Part shown: positions 27,234-36,509 of the stretch, one piece after another
How positions within the stretch are numbered: the stretch's first letter is position 1
Layout of the letters: each line of letters opens with the position of its first letter
Assembly: GCF_038618305.1 (NCBI RefSeq)
Contig: NZ_CP152017.1
Location: 2,209,501-2,273,500 of the forward strand
DNA length: 64,000 nucleotides
DNA from: Sporosarcina sp. FSL K6-2383
GTDB taxonomy: Bacteria; Bacillota; Bacilli; Bacillales_A; Planococcaceae
Direction of reading: 5' to 3'
Made by a program: the position numbers and the translations under genes
Notes under the pieces: generated by a model
The model's input: the letters and a program-made list of their open reading frames with translations, nothing else
The model's database searches: none
What the model was told of the DNA's origin: nothing

Positions 27234-28811
27234 ATGACCCATCAAAATCATAGAACGGGAAAGTTGCCGCATGACCCTGCATCTTTTTGGAGAGCGGATG
27301 TTGAATTTCCAGAGTTTCCAAGTTTACAAGAGGATCTACAGGTGGACGTTGTTATTGTGGGCGCGGGAATTACGGGAATTACATCCGCTTATCTGTTGGT
27401 GAATGAAGGATTAAAGGTCGCTGTTATTGAAGCCGATAAAGTGTTGAACGGAACGACTGGACATACAACCGCGAAAATTACTGCACAACATGATTTAATC
27501 TATGATGAATTCATTCATAATATCGGAAGAAGTCATGCACGTTTATATTATGAGGCGAATAGTGAAGCGCTGGAATTTATTAAAAATACGGTGGAACAAC
27601 ATCAAATTGATTGCGAGTTTAGCGTACAAGATGCGTATATATACGCTACGACTGAAAAATATGCACGTAAGATTGAAAAAGAGGCGGAAGCCTACGAGAC
27701 ACTCGGGATTGAAGGTGGCCAAGTTGACAGTATCCCATTTGATATAGCGATACAAAATGCCCTTGTCATGAAAAACCAAGCGCAATTTCATCCTACCAAA
27801 TATTTAGTTCATTTAATCAAACATATCACCGAAAAGGGTGGATTGATTTTTGAGAACACTACGGCCGTGAATATTGAGACTGGGGAACAGCCGGTTGTTC
27901 TGACTCGTGAGGAACGCCGAATTACCGCTAAGCATGTCCTTACTTGCTCCCATTTTCCGTTTTACGAGGGCTTGGGGCTTTATTCGACAAGAATGCATGC
28001 GGATCGTTCGTATGCATTAGCTGTTAAGACGAAGAAAAAGTATCCAGGTGGCATCTATATAAGTGCGGATGAGCCAACACGTTCTCTTCGTTCTGTCATG
28101 GTAGATGGTGAGGAAATCGTGCTGATTGTAGGTGAGAATCACAAGACGGGGCAAGGTATAGATACGATGGAGCATTACAAAGCGTTGGAGGCTTTCGGTG
28201 AAGAAGTTTTCGGATTGGATGATATTATCTATCGTTGGTCAGCTCAAGACCTTATCACGTTGGATAAACTGCCTTACATTGGTGAACTAACCTCTGGGCA
28301 ACCGAATATCCTCATCGCAACAGGTTTTCGAAAATGGGGAATGTCCAATGGTACTGCGGCCGCGCTGCTGTTTCGGGATATGATTGTGGGGAAAGACAAT
28401 CCTTTTCAAAAGTTGTATACACCATCCCGATTTTACGCAAATCCAAGTTTGAAAAACTTCCTAGTCGAAAATGCAAATGTTGTCGGCCAATTAATTAAAG
28501 GGAAGTTAGATTCGCCTAAAACTACTCCTGAAGATTTAGCAAACGGGGAAGGTGCCGTTATTACATTGGATGGACATCGAAAAGGCGCTTATAAGGACGA
28601 TGCCGGTGAGTTACACATCGTTGATACGACGTGCACACATATTGGATGCGAGGTTGAATGGAACAGTGGGGATCGCACTTGGGATTGCCCGTGTCATGGC
28701 TCTAGGTTTTCATTCACAGGGGAAGTCATGGAAGGGCCGGCGGAAAAACCGTTGCAGAAATATGATTATACAATGCTGGATAACCTGACGTCGGAGGATT
28801 CTGGTTATTGA
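27234..28811 (+). CDS. FAD oxidoreductase with C-terminal Rieske domain (YhfW-like)
   Basis: The start is at the ATG at 27234 after GGAGGA. 525 residues. A DadA-type FAD domain opens with VVIVGAGITGITSAYLL (about 37-53), and the conserved GTTGHTTAKITAQHD follows. The last ~100 residues form a Rieske [2Fe-2S] domain with CTHIGC and CPCHGS ligands (CxH...CxxH). The fusion is that of YhfW in Bacillus; the substrate is unknown. The downstream hairpin that would end this transcript has been split by an IS element. Confidence 0.92.
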   Translation: MTHQNHRTGKLPHDPASFWRADVEFPEFPSLQEDLQVDVVIVGAGITGITSAYLLVNEGLKVAVIEADKVLNGTTGHTTAKITAQHDLIYDEFIHNIGRSHARLYYEANSEALEFIKNTVEQHQIDCEFSVQDAYIYATTEKYARKIEKEAEAYETLGIEGGQVDSIPFDIAIQNALVMKNQAQFHPTKYLVHLIKHITEKGGLIFENTTAVNIETGEQPVVLTREERRITAKHVLTCSHFPFYEGLGLYSTRMHADRSYALAVKTKKKYPGGIYISADEPTRSLRSVMVDGEEIVLIVGENHKTGQGIDTMEHYKALEAFGEEVFGLDDIIYRWSAQDLITLDKLPYIGELTSGQPNILIATGFRKWGMSNGTAAALLFRDMIVGKDNPFQKLYTPSRFYANPSLKNFLVENANVVGQLIKGKLDSPKTTPEDLANGEGAVITLDGHRKGAYKDDAGELHIVDTTCTHIGCEVEWNSGDRTWDCPCHGSRFSFTGEVMEGPAEKPLQKYDYTMLDNLTSEDSGY

Positions 28812-28904
28812 CAGCAAAGTAGAAGTGAATATTCCATAGGAATTAGAAACACCATCGCCAGGTAGACTGACATAGCGATATGAGACACATATAAAACACC
28901 TTAA

Positions 28905-29702
28905 TTAGGCTGCTTTGACACCATATTTTATGGGTGTTAGGTAGCCTAATTTTTCTTGGATACGTTCTTCATTATAATAATTTAAATAAGTAATAACCCG
29001 CTCAAATACATCTTGGTTGCGTAACGAATTAAATTTAACATATTGAAATTCCTCAGACTTCAAGTTCGAATGAAAAGATTCAATCACCGCATTATCCCAA
29101 CAGTTTCCCCTACGCGACATGCTGCTGACAAGGTCGTTATCCTTAATGCAGGCCTGATACGCATAAGACGTGTAAAGACTTCCTTGGTCTGAATGCACAA
29201 TCACACCTTCGGGGTGATTACGAATAGCCAGTGCCTCCTTTAACGTGTCAATTACGAGTGGTGTCTGTTGATGATCGTATAATTTGTAAGCGACAATTTC
29301 ATTATTGAATAAATCCATAATGGTCGAAAGATATTTTGTTGTACTGCCATATTGGATATATGTGATGTCTGTTACCCATTTTTTGTTGGGTTCGCTAGCG
29401 GTGAAATCACGCTTAAGAAGATTAGGGGCAATTATGATACTTTCTCCTTGAGATTTCCACTTCCGTTTTGGCTTAATACGACACTGCAAGTTATGCTTTT
29501 GCATTAGAGTCTGAACGGTGTTGCGATGCAATTCAATGTGATATTTCTGTTTTAACATTGCCTTTATTTTTCTATGTCCATTCCGATATTTAGTGCTCTT
29601 ACATAGTTCCATAATCGCTTCCTCTTCTACTGAAAGCGACTTATCGATGCCTTGAAGACACCACCTATAATAGTTCGCCCGTGGTACTCCTAGCGCGGAC
29701 AA
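28905..29702 (-). CDS. IS3-family transposase OrfB
   Basis: 265 residues from the first internal Met. In the OrfAB fusion it begins further upstream, at the slippery site. The DDE integrase catalytic triad is visible: Asp in WVTDITYIQ, Asp in VIVHSDQGSLY, and Glu in NAVIESFHSNLKSE. An HTH_21-like region (KYRNGHRKIKAML) precedes it. It catalyses strand transfer of the element and is intact. Confidence 0.93.
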   Translation of the reverse strand: MSALGVPRANYYRWCLQGIDKSLSVEEEAIMELCKSTKYRNGHRKIKAMLKQKYHIELHRNTVQTLMQKHNLQCRIKPKRKWKSQGESIIIAPNLLKRDFTASEPNKKWVTDITYIQYGSTTKYLSTIMDLFNNEIVAYKLYDHQQTPLVIDTLKEALAIRNHPEGVIVHSDQGSLYTSYAYQACIKDNDLVSSMSRRGNCWDNAVIESFHSNLKSEEFQYVKFNSLRNQDVFERVITYLNYYNEERIQEKLGYLTPIKYGVKAA

Positions 29703-29752
29703 GATAGCCTTAATCGTATACTTCTTTTTAGATTTCTCTACAATCTGTAGAA

Positions 29753-30070
29753 CTATTTCTTTTTTAACTCCCTTTCGATTTCCATGTACTTTTTTAGAAT
29801 TTCATTCTCCATCTTTAAATGAGAAAATTGACGTTCTCGTTTGTCCTCTTCGCTGGAGAAATCAGGACCGTGACCAAAAGTGTATTGTTTACCAATCGGC
29901 TGATCAAATCGATAGATTTCATTCGAACGGTACCATTTCATCCAAGTCTTAATCTGTGAATCATTTTTAATTCCGTGCTTCTCCATAATCTGCTTGTTCG
30001 TCAATTCACCACTTAATTTATCCTTAACAACTGCCCATTTAACTTCGCTTGAATATACGTTTTTGCCCAC
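29753..30070 (-). CDS. IS3-family transposase OrfA
   Basis: 105 residues with an N-terminal helix-turn-helix (SSEVKWAVVKDKLSGELTNKQI) and a C-terminal leucine-zipper-like coil (MENEILKKYMEIERELKKK). An AAAAAAG heptamer at 29765-29759, just before the stop, is a standard -1 frameshift site to make OrfAB. It binds the terminal inverted repeats. Confidence 0.92.
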   Translation of the reverse strand: MGKNVYSSEVKWAVVKDKLSGELTNKQIMEKHGIKNDSQIKTWMKWYRSNEIYRFDQPIGKQYTFGHGPDFSSEEDKRERQFSHLKMENEILKKYMEIERELKKK

Positions 30071-30229
30071 GCAAAAACACCTCCGATGTAAGTACTTGTT
30101 TACAAGTGTACCACTCCGAAGGTGTTTTATATTGTCTCATTAATTTAGGTTAGTCCAAGGAGCAAACTGTGTGATGGTGTTTTTTCTGAATCCAGCGGAA
30201 GACCTCCATTAGCATAAGTGGTGGGATGG

Positions 30230-30366
30230 ATGTAAAATGCTTTTCATTCAGTGAGAGTCCTAACTCCGGCTGAATAGGGGAACTCAGACTAAGTTCTCCG
30301 CATCCTGCGGCAACGTCTGAGTGACCAACATCTTGTTGGCCCAAAGCCTCCGGCGGATGTCACGGT
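30230..30366 (+). repeat. modular stem-loop repeat, copy R3 (partial)
   Basis: Contains the CAGAC...GTCTG stem around CCGCAtccTGCGG, the CCAACAtctTGTTGG hairpin and the CTCCGGCGGATGTCACGG block. It lacks the CGGATTTTGAA and AATCACGC hairpins. It sits between the IS and the start region of the next gene. Confidence 0.7.
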
Positions 30367-30411
30367 GAACTTTCTGTATTAATTTGCGTCTTATTGGTAA
30401 GGAGGGTGTTT

Positions 30412-30807
30412 ATGCGTAAAATACTAAAAATAACCTTGAAAATTTTGGGAATTATGCTGCTTTGCCTCATTGGAATAATTGTTTTATTCTTTTTAACTAT
30501 TCATTCCCTTTTTGCTGGTGCTTGCGCCAATGAAGTACTGTCTGCAAACGATTCACCAAACGGAACGTATACAGCATATGTGTTTACAAGAGACTGTGGT
30601 GCGACGACTTCTGTTTCTTATCAGCTTTCCATATTAAAGAAAGACCAAATCCTTAAAAATAAAAATGGCAATACATTTGTCTCGGAAAAGGAATTTGACG
30701 TGGAGTGGACAGATGATAGACAGTTAACAGTCTATCCAACTTCGGCAAAAACGATTAAAATGAAAAACAAGAGAGGTAAGGTGAGCATCGTGTATCCAAC
30801 AAAATGA
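30412..30807 (+). CDS. small membrane-anchored protein, DUF5412-like
   Basis: The ATG at 30412 has AAGGAGGG upstream. 131 residues: one N-terminal hydrophobic segment (about 6-32), then an extracellular part with two Cys (GACANEV and RDCGATT). The pattern ANDSPNGTYTAYVFTRDCG...FDVEWTDDRQLTVY resembles DUF5412 proteins of Bacillales, which have no known function. It overlaps the next gene's first possible start by 4 bp. Confidence 0.6.
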   Translation: MRKILKITLKILGIMLLCLIGIIVLFFLTIHSLFAGACANEVLSANDSPNGTYTAYVFTRDCGATTSVSYQLSILKKDQILKNKNGNTFVSEKEFDVEWTDDRQLTVYPTSAKTIKMKNKRGKVSIVYPTK

Positions 30808-30824
30808 CAGAAATGGGGGATGAG

Positions 30825-31511
30825 ATGACAAGCTCTTTCGTTATGTTTTCAGTAGCTCATATCGCAGTAATCGCTGTGCTGCTTCTAGCAATGGTAGTAG
30901 TATTTATCTTCAGAAAAAAAGGGACAGTGCCACGGAAGTATGAACGTCTTTTTGCACTGTCTTTATTGGCAATGGAAGTTTTGTATCATGTTTGGATGAT
31001 GGTGACCGATAGATGGACGCTCGCCAGCTCGTTGCCACTAGAATTATGTAGCATTAGCTTACTCGTCACCATTGTTCTTTTGTGGACGGGGAATAGGCAC
31101 CTCATTGATTTTGTCTTTTTTGCGGGCATTGGCGGTGCTATTCAAGCAATGCTAACCCCGGTATTAGATCTCGGATTTCCTCATTTCAGGTATTTTCACT
31201 TCTTTTATACGCATATCGGCATTATTCTAACGGCACTGTATTTCACATGGATGAAAGGCTATAGGCCCACTTTTAAAGGCGTTGTGAAGACGATGCTTGC
31301 TTTAAATTTGCTGCTGCCACTACTATTTGTGGTCAATTACCTGTTTCAAGGAAATTATATGTTTTTACGAGAGAAGCCTTACAATGGAAGTTTACTAGAC
31401 TTTTTAGGACCTTACCCGTGGTATATTCTATCACTTGAAGGTGTTGCATTTATCATGTTTACTGGCCTATGGTTGGGATTCAGGAAATGGAGAACTAGGT
31501 CTGAAGGCTGA
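30825..31511 (+). CDS. TIGR02206/YwaF-like integral membrane protein
   Basis: The start at the ATG at 30825 follows GGGGG with 6-bp spacing; an ATG at 30804 overlapping the previous stop is in frame. About 228 residues with seven hydrophobic helices. The conserved family core reads SLPLELCSISLLV, FFAGIGGAIQAMLTP and FHFFYTHIGIILTALY. Function is unknown. Confidence 0.8.
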   Translation: MTSSFVMFSVAHIAVIAVLLLAMVVVFIFRKKGTVPRKYERLFALSLLAMEVLYHVWMMVTDRWTLASSLPLELCSISLLVTIVLLWTGNRHLIDFVFFAGIGGAIQAMLTPVLDLGFPHFRYFHFFYTHIGIILTALYFTWMKGYRPTFKGVVKTMLALNLLLPLLFVVNYLFQGNYMFLREKPYNGSLLDFLGPYPWYILSLEGVAFIMFTGLWLGFRKWRTRSEG

Positions 31512-31592
31512 GATACAATCACTTCTCAGGTCCATTTTTTTGAAGGTTCACTAAGTTTATACTAATTGTAAGCAGTGGAAGGGTGCAAATAA

Positions 31593-32333
31593 ATGATAGA
31601 TTATATCGCGAAGGTAGAAGATGAGTTAGTTTTTTGGAAGCAGAAAATGACCAGACGATCTGGTCCCATAGGTCGTGCCTCTAAAAAAGCACAAGGAAAG
31701 GTAAATGGCTTGATTCCGGAAAAGGTTCATAACGTCATAACGGAGAGCATAAAAAACATGGTGAAAGCAACGCTGGTTGGATCGAATCTGACAACTAAGA
31801 AGAAGCAAGTAACGAGCTTAAGTTTGTATGAGCGTGATGAGCTTTTTAAAGAAAAATTGACGAATTTCCGTAAAACAGCTGTCATTGAGGGCGCCGGAAC
31901 CGGAGCCGGCGGGATTATGCTTGGTTTGGCTGATTTTCCCTTGCTATTATCCATTAAAATGAAGTTTCTCTTTGAAGCGGCTGCAGTTTATGGCTTTGAT
32001 ACCAATGAATACGAGGAACGCCTCTTCATCCTGCATATTTTCCATCTCGCTTTTTCAAGTGAGGAAACACGAAAAGAAACACTGCCAATCATTGAAAACT
32101 GGGAACAACAAAAGCACTTGATTGCTGATATGGATTGGCAGGACTTTCAGCAGGAATACCGGGACCATATTGATTTGGTGAAGATGTTCCAATTAATACC
32201 TGGCTTCGGGGCAATCGTTGGTGCGTTTGCCAATTATAATTTGCTCGACCAACTTGGTGAAGTAGCGATGAATTCGTATCGACTTCGCCTATTAAATGAA
32301 AGGCGGGATAGTGTTGATGATTTTCAAAAATAA
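31593..32333 (+). CDS. EcsC family protein
   Basis: 246 residues. The Gly/Ala-rich GAGTGAGGIMLGLADFPLLLSIKMK and the later LIPGFGAIVGAFANYNLLDQLG are the amphipathic segments of EcsC-type proteins. They associate with membranes, and EcsC itself is linked to the EcsAB ABC transporter, but here no ABC genes adjoin. It overlaps the DUF4097 gene by 17 bp, indicating translational coupling. Confidence 0.82.
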   Translation: MIDYIAKVEDELVFWKQKMTRRSGPIGRASKKAQGKVNGLIPEKVHNVITESIKNMVKATLVGSNLTTKKKQVTSLSLYERDELFKEKLTNFRKTAVIEGAGTGAGGIMLGLADFPLLLSIKMKFLFEAAAVYGFDTNEYEERLFILHIFHLAFSSEETRKETLPIIENWEQQKHLIADMDWQDFQQEYRDHIDLVKMFQLIPGFGAIVGAFANYNLLDQLGEVAMNSYRLRLLNERRDSVDDFQK

Positions 32334-33117
32334 GTTATTCATTGCTTTAGTACTTGTATTAGTAGTTGCAGGGGGTATTTCATTCCTGTTTAAACAGGTG
32401 AATGCCTTTGAAAAAAGTGACAGCAAAAAAGTGATTGATGATCTTTCGTTTTCAAATATTACGATTTCGACCGACAATGCAGCCGTGGAAATTGTACCGA
32501 CGACGGATTCGGTAGCAACTGTTGAGTATACAGGTAAAACGAAGAAAAATAAGAAATTTATTTTCGAAGCGGATGTAAAAGGAGACACACTTTCTATACA
32601 GTTTAAGGAGAAACGCAAGGGTTTTACACAATTCGGGTTCTCCTCACTAGACTTAACGCTAACAGTGCAGTTACCTAAAAAACAGTATGAACGACTGCAG
32701 GTTGAAACGGATAATGGACGAATCATTGCAGATCAGCTACAAGCACAAGACATTAAACTGGATACAGACAATGGTAGGATTGAATTGAAACAAGTAACTG
32801 CAAAGACTGTCGATGTGAAAACAGATAATGGAAAAATACTCCTTGAAGATATTGAAGGTAAGATTAAGGCGAAGACAGATAATGGGCAAGTTACCCTTAT
32901 TACAAACAGTTTAGATCAATCCATCGACTTAGAAACAGATAATGGACGAATTGAGATTCAAACGGAAACAGAGCCTACAAATGCGATAATCGACGCAAAA
33001 ACGGACAATGGCCAAGTCGAACTATTTGGACAGGAAAATAAGCATGTAACGTTTGGCAAAGGTGAGAATTTGATCAAGTTACGAACAGATAATGGTAGAA
33101 TTACTGTGACGAAATGA
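32317..33117 (+). CDS. DUF4097 beta-helix protein
   Basis: The ATG at 32317 follows AGGCGGG within the end of the EcsC gene. 266 residues. After an N-terminal membrane anchor (about 7-24), the C-terminal half has seven TDNG(R/K/Q)(I/V) units spaced mostly 18-22 residues apart, the rungs of a right-handed beta-helix as in DUF4097. It is expected to face outside. DUF4097 genes often sit with envelope-stress regulators, but the neighbour here is EcsC. Confidence 0.85.
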   Translation: MIFKNKLFIALVLVLVVAGGISFLFKQVNAFEKSDSKKVIDDLSFSNITISTDNAAVEIVPTTDSVATVEYTGKTKKNKKFIFEADVKGDTLSIQFKEKRKGFTQFGFSSLDLTLTVQLPKKQYERLQVETDNGRIIADQLQAQDIKLDTDNGRIELKQVTAKTVDVKTDNGKILLEDIEGKIKAKTDNGQVTLITNSLDQSIDLETDNGRIEIQTETEPTNAIIDAKTDNGQVELFGQENKHVTFGKGENLIKLRTDNGRITVTK

Positions 33118-33148
33118 TAGCCAACGGGCTATCATTTCGTTTTTTCTT
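33107..33148 (+). terminator. terminator, possibly shared
   Basis: ACGAAATGATAGCC / GGCTATCATTTCGT followed by TTTTTTC on the plus strand. It overlaps the end of the converging mocA-like gene. Confidence 0.8.
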
Positions 33149-33749
33149 TATTCGTTAGAAGTGTTTGATAGTCTTCTTGCGTATCAACATCGAAGACGAG
33201 CCTTTTATCGAGACAGGTCAGTACTTGTCCCTTTTGAAGAAACTCTCCCTGCAAGAGGGCTTTAGCTCCTACATCGCCGCGTAAGCTAAGGAGTTCAGAG
33301 TACATAGAAGAAGACAGTAAAACGGGCGGTATAATGTTTTGTTCAATAGTTGTCGCGACGAATCTGCATGTCGGATTGGTCTTCATACAGGCAATCATTT
33401 CTTCGAGCATTTGAACAGTAATAAAAGGCTGATCCGCCAGCATGACAAGAACGGCGTCCATATGATTGGCTTGTGCCCGTCGAATACCGCATTTTAATGA
33501 TTCAGACTGACCATCATGGGCGTTGGGACATGGTACGATTGTGCATTTAGTGTTCAACTTCATGTCAGTAGGAAGCCACACTGCATCATCCGTCTCTTTT
33601 ATGACGATATAAATTTCATCAAGGGACGACTTCAAAGCCGTTTCAAGCGCTAAGCTCCCGAGTGTCATTGTCCCGACATTGAGTTTTAATTTATTGCTTC
33701 TCATCCGGCTACTACTTCCAGCGGCAAGATAAATACCTGCGATTTTCAT
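33132..33749 (-). CDS. MocA/PucB-type molybdopterin cytidylyltransferase
   Basis: 205 residues. The N-terminal LAAGSSSRMRSNKLKL is the nucleotidyltransferase signature, and LVMLADQPFIT carries the metal-binding Asp. This group makes the cytidine-dinucleotide form of the molybdenum cofactor needed by hydroxylases of the xanthine dehydrogenase family. It overlaps xdhC by 4 bp, and the enzyme genes lie 3 kb away on the other strand. Confidence 0.85.
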   Translation of the reverse strand: MKIAGIYLAAGSSSRMRSNKLKLNVGTMTLGSLALETALKSSLDEIYIVIKETDDAVWLPTDMKLNTKCTIVPCPNAHDGQSESLKCGIRRAQANHMDAVLVMLADQPFITVQMLEEMIACMKTNPTCRFVATTIEQNIIPPVLLSSSMYSELLSLRGDVGAKALLQGEFLQKGQVLTCLDKRLVFDVDTQEDYQTLLTNKEKTK

Positions 33750-34753
33750 GTCATTTTCCTCCGTCTCACGGCAATAAGTTCCGCTACAATGCTAACAGCG
33801 ATTTCCTCCGGTCCATCTGCGTCGATTGATAGCCCGATTGGGGAATGAATCCATTCGGGAATTTCCTCACCTACTAACCGTCGTGTTCTTTTTTTTGAAC
33901 CTAAAATACCTAGATACAATAACGGGATGTGACGAATTTGTTGAATGATTTTCATATCGCGTTGAAAATCGTGTGTCATTATTACAATTGAATCGAGCGG
34001 ACTGAATTGAATCGTTTCAAGCAATTGTCCTACATCCCCAATCCGAAACGATAATGTTGTTGGAAAATGGGTTTCGTTGCACAGCGATTGTCGCCAATCC
34101 AGTAGGTGAACTGTATAGCCGACACTTTGGGCAAGTCGGGCAAGTGGTCGGGCGTCAGCGCCTGCGCCAATGATATAAAGGGATGGTTCAGGCCATAGCA
34201 TTTGAAAAAAAAAGCGGTAATCGCTAATATTTTCTTGTCCTGCTTGGTGCTGAAAAGGAATTGTGGTATCTATTTTAACTGGTAAGTCATCTTTCCGGTT
34301 GCCATACCGATGACCATTCTGTGTAATCCCGCCATAGTCGTTAAAAATATTCATGGATTGAATGAAAAGAACAGGTTCTTTAGCTAGTAATTGTTGATGT
34401 GTTACATAGAGAAATCGCCTGAATTCTTGATCGATATCCCGTATTAGCACCGATACAACCCCATTACAACCCGCACCACGCCCCCACCCAAGATCATCCT
34501 CGGCACTTAAATCATACTGAACAACTTCCACTTTCTCAGTTTCGAACAGGTCTTTTGCGCGGCTTTGTAAATCATTTTCAAGGCACCCTCCACTAATGAC
34601 CCCGAATTGCGTTCCATCTCGTTGAAATAACATCCAAGATCCTTCTTTTCGATAGGCTGAACCTACCACATTGACAATCATCGCAAGGACAACAGGCCCG
34701 TCTGCATTCAAAATAATATCAATCATTTTTTGGATCGTTTGCAACTCTTTCAC
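33746..34753 (-). CDS. xdhC: XdhC family cofactor-insertion protein
   Basis: 335 residues. An N-terminal XdhC_CoxI domain carries VNVVGSAYRKEGSWMLF and VISGGCLENDLQ. A C-terminal Rossmann-like domain begins YIIGAGADARPLARLA, with ILGSKKRTRRL near the end. XdhC binds the sulfurated molybdenum cofactor and loads it into molybdenum hydroxylases. The pairing with the MocA-type gene matches pucA-pucB of Bacillus. Confidence 0.92.
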   Translation of the reverse strand: MKELQTIQKMIDIILNADGPVVLAMIVNVVGSAYRKEGSWMLFQRDGTQFGVISGGCLENDLQSRAKDLFETEKVEVVQYDLSAEDDLGWGRGAGCNGVVSVLIRDIDQEFRRFLYVTHQQLLAKEPVLFIQSMNIFNDYGGITQNGHRYGNRKDDLPVKIDTTIPFQHQAGQENISDYRFFFQMLWPEPSLYIIGAGADARPLARLAQSVGYTVHLLDWRQSLCNETHFPTTLSFRIGDVGQLLETIQFSPLDSIVIMTHDFQRDMKIIQQIRHIPLLYLGILGSKKRTRRLVGEEIPEWIHSPIGLSIDADGPEEIAVSIVAELIAVRRRKMT

Positions 34754-34810
34754 CTCATTTCATACTTCCAACTATCTCCGTTCACTTCTTACTTTAGTCG
34801 TTTTACGAAA

Positions 34811-34835
34811 TTAAGGATGGCGTTATAATCAGCTG
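34811..34835 (+). promoter_or_regulatory. candidate promoter of the YIEGIA gene
   Basis: TTTACG, about 16-bp spacer, TATAAT within the divergent interval between xdhC and the YIEGIA gene. Confidence 0.4.
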
Positions 34836-34893
34836 TTGTGATGGTTAGTCTATAAAAGATAAAGATGCAGTAGATAATATACAAGGAGTAGTT

Positions 34894-35775
34894 GTGATGG
34901 ACAGTTATTTACTTCCGGTCGTAATGGGCATCATTTTTGGCTTTGTGGGACGAACAGTTTTATTGCGCACCGATTTTCGGCAATACCCGACATATCCAAC
35001 AGGTCGAATTATTCACCTTTCGCTCGGCTTTATTGCAGCTTTTATTGGCGCGGTAGCGATTCCTTCGGTTTTAGAATCTGATTGGGCTGCAGTGACTTTT
35101 CTTGGTCTCGCCGCGACGCAATTTCGTGAAATCAGGAAGATGGAAAGGGATTCCCTTGAAAAAATCGATACGAATGAGCTTGTAAAACGTGGAGCACCAT
35201 TTATTGAAGGGATGGCGCAAGCGTTCGAAAGTCGAAATTATTTAGTAATGTTCACAGCACTGGTGACGACATTGTGTTCCGTCTTTTCTATTTGGTTGGG
35301 CGTTATAGGCGGAATTGTCATGCTTATTATTGTGAAGTTTAAGATGTCGGGCAAACTATTGAGTGCAATCGCAGATGTCACAGAAGCGGATATTCGTTTT
35401 GAAGGACCAACGCTGTTTGTAGGAGATATTCTTATTAAAAATGTTGGGTTAGAGGATACGAGAAAAATTATTACTGAAAAAGCAGTTGGTGCAATCATCA
35501 TTCCGAAAAATGAAAATAGCATTGTCACGTTGTCTTATCTTGGGCAGCGGCAAGCAATGTTACACCATGTTGCTACTGTCCTGGGCTGTTATCTTGACTC
35601 AGGTGAACCAGCGTTGATTCCGCTATCGAAAAGAGATATGGCAGATGGGCGAATTGCGCTGTTCTTTTTGCCGCGGGAAAAAGATTTCGCTCAAATTAAG
35701 ACGGTATTAGAAAAGGTCCCCGTGCTGGATAGCGCGATCCGGATGCCACAGGAAGCCGATAAAGGGAAGTCATAA
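34894..35775 (+). CDS. yphB: YIEGIA family membrane protein
   Basis: 293 residues. Hydrophobic segments lie near 7-22, 43-60 and 108-140. The defining motif appears as FIEGMAQAFESRNYLVM (YIEGIA-like). A C-terminal soluble region has GQRQAMLHHVATVLGCYLDSGEPALIP. It resembles YphB of B. subtilis, and the family is confined to spore formers. The ATG follows AGGAG. A small partner-type gene lies 520 bp downstream across an opposing gene. Confidence 0.82.
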   Translation: MMDSYLLPVVMGIIFGFVGRTVLLRTDFRQYPTYPTGRIIHLSLGFIAAFIGAVAIPSVLESDWAAVTFLGLAATQFREIRKMERDSLEKIDTNELVKRGAPFIEGMAQAFESRNYLVMFTALVTTLCSVFSIWLGVIGGIVMLIIVKFKMSGKLLSAIADVTEADIRFEGPTLFVGDILIKNVGLEDTRKIITEKAVGAIIIPKNENSIVTLSYLGQRQAMLHHVATVLGCYLDSGEPALIPLSKRDMADGRIALFFLPREKDFAQIKTVLEKVPVLDSAIRMPQEADKGKS

Positions 35776-35795
35776 GGAGTTGAGCCTGGAACACC

Positions 35796-36137
35796 CTACC
35801 AACGCAATGCAATTTGTAATTTACAACATTCCCCTGGTGTTTTGGCATTGTCAAGTTCAATATGAATTCCACTTGGCGAAAATGTAGTCGTAGCCTTAGT
35901 CGTAATCCCTGTTGATTGGATTAATTCGTCCACTTTCTTTTGGTCGGATAATTGAGCAGCATCCATGAGGCCATGAGCAAAATCGGGCGAATCCGCAATG
36001 CTATTGATTAACAGTTGGGATTGTTTAATGACTTCAAGCATTTTTTCTGCTGATGCATGTAGTCGTTGCGTATTGACTGGTGGGAATGGATTTGGGGCGT
36101 TTTGTGATGCTATCCAATGTGGGTGAAAATAATACAT
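35796..36137 (-). CDS. small conserved protein of spore-coat type
   Basis: Start at the ATG at 36137 (GGAGGAGG at good spacing). 113 residues. A Tyr/His/Pro-rich head (MYYFHPHW) precedes a helical region (SAEKMLEVIKQSQLLINSI) and a C-terminal beta part ending TPGECCKLQIALRW. Similar small proteins with a Tyr/Pro-rich start occur widely in Bacillus spores, but I cannot name the family. It opposes the flanking YIEGIA-linked genes. Confidence 0.6.
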   Translation of the reverse strand: MYYFHPHWIASQNAPNPFPPVNTQRLHASAEKMLEVIKQSQLLINSIADSPDFAHGLMDAAQLSDQKKVDELIQSTGITTKATTTFSPSGIHIELDNAKTPGECCKLQIALRW

Positions 36138-36298
36138 GCAAGTTCCTCCTCCCATTTGTTTATGTATCCTAAACTATGTTCGGAATCGTGAAGATGGTAG
36201 AGGATAGCGGACTATATATACCGTAGAAGTTGCGGTGATTATTATAATCGGTTGCTGCTTTGGTTAAACTACTAGTTATACGAAAGGGAGTTTATATA

Positions 36299-36490
36299 TT
36301 GGGCAATCAACACGCTGAAATTGTCGCGATTATTACGATGAAACCTGAATTTTTCCAAGGGGGTGGCGCACCTATTTTTATTGTACAGGATCAAAAGCAC
36401 TTGCAGAAGGTGAGCTTAACTTTGGAGAAAATTATGGATGCTGCTGCACATGAAGTGGAAGAGGGGACAATTATTATTGTTGCCCGTTAA
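36299..36490 (+). CDS. small YIEGIA-partner type protein
   Basis: 63 residues, starting with TTG at 36299, 10 bp after AAAGGGAG begins; upstream in-frame sequence is not supported. Soluble alpha/beta composition (EIVAIITMKPEFFQGGGAPIFIV). Proteins of this kind occur next to YIEGIA genes and some annotations call them a capping-complex subunit for YIEGIA; I use that as family knowledge only. It is followed 19 bp later by the molybdenum hydroxylase genes, so these may be transcribed together. Confidence 0.6.
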   Translation: MGNQHAEIVAIITMKPEFFQGGGAPIFIVQDQKHLQKVSLTLEKIMDAAAHEVEEGTIIIVAR

Positions 36491-36509
36491 AAAAGGGAGG
36501 CGTTCATGA

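Larger units (their letters stand above)
28881..30139 (-). mobile_element. IS3-family insertion sequence, complete
   Basis: About 1259 bp, bounded by imperfect inverted repeats TGAGACACATATAAAACACC and TGAGACAATATAAAACACC (one base indel) with TG...CA ends. It carries orfA and orfB with a frameshift site. No target duplication is visible (flanks GATA and TTAA differ). Confidence 0.9.
28848..30187 (+). other. terminator-like hairpin split by an insertion sequence
   Basis: AAACACCATC at 28848-28857 and GATGGTGTTTTTTC at 30174-30187 are perfect hairpin arms with a T6 tail. The 1.26-kb IS lies between them. Joined directly across the IS they would leave a loop of roughly 55 bases. This is the likely original terminator of the Rieske gene. 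Confidence 0.5.

Noticed and set aside
30150..30344. 64-codon minus-strand frame
   Set aside because: It lies within repeat R3, and its residues only reflect the palindromes.
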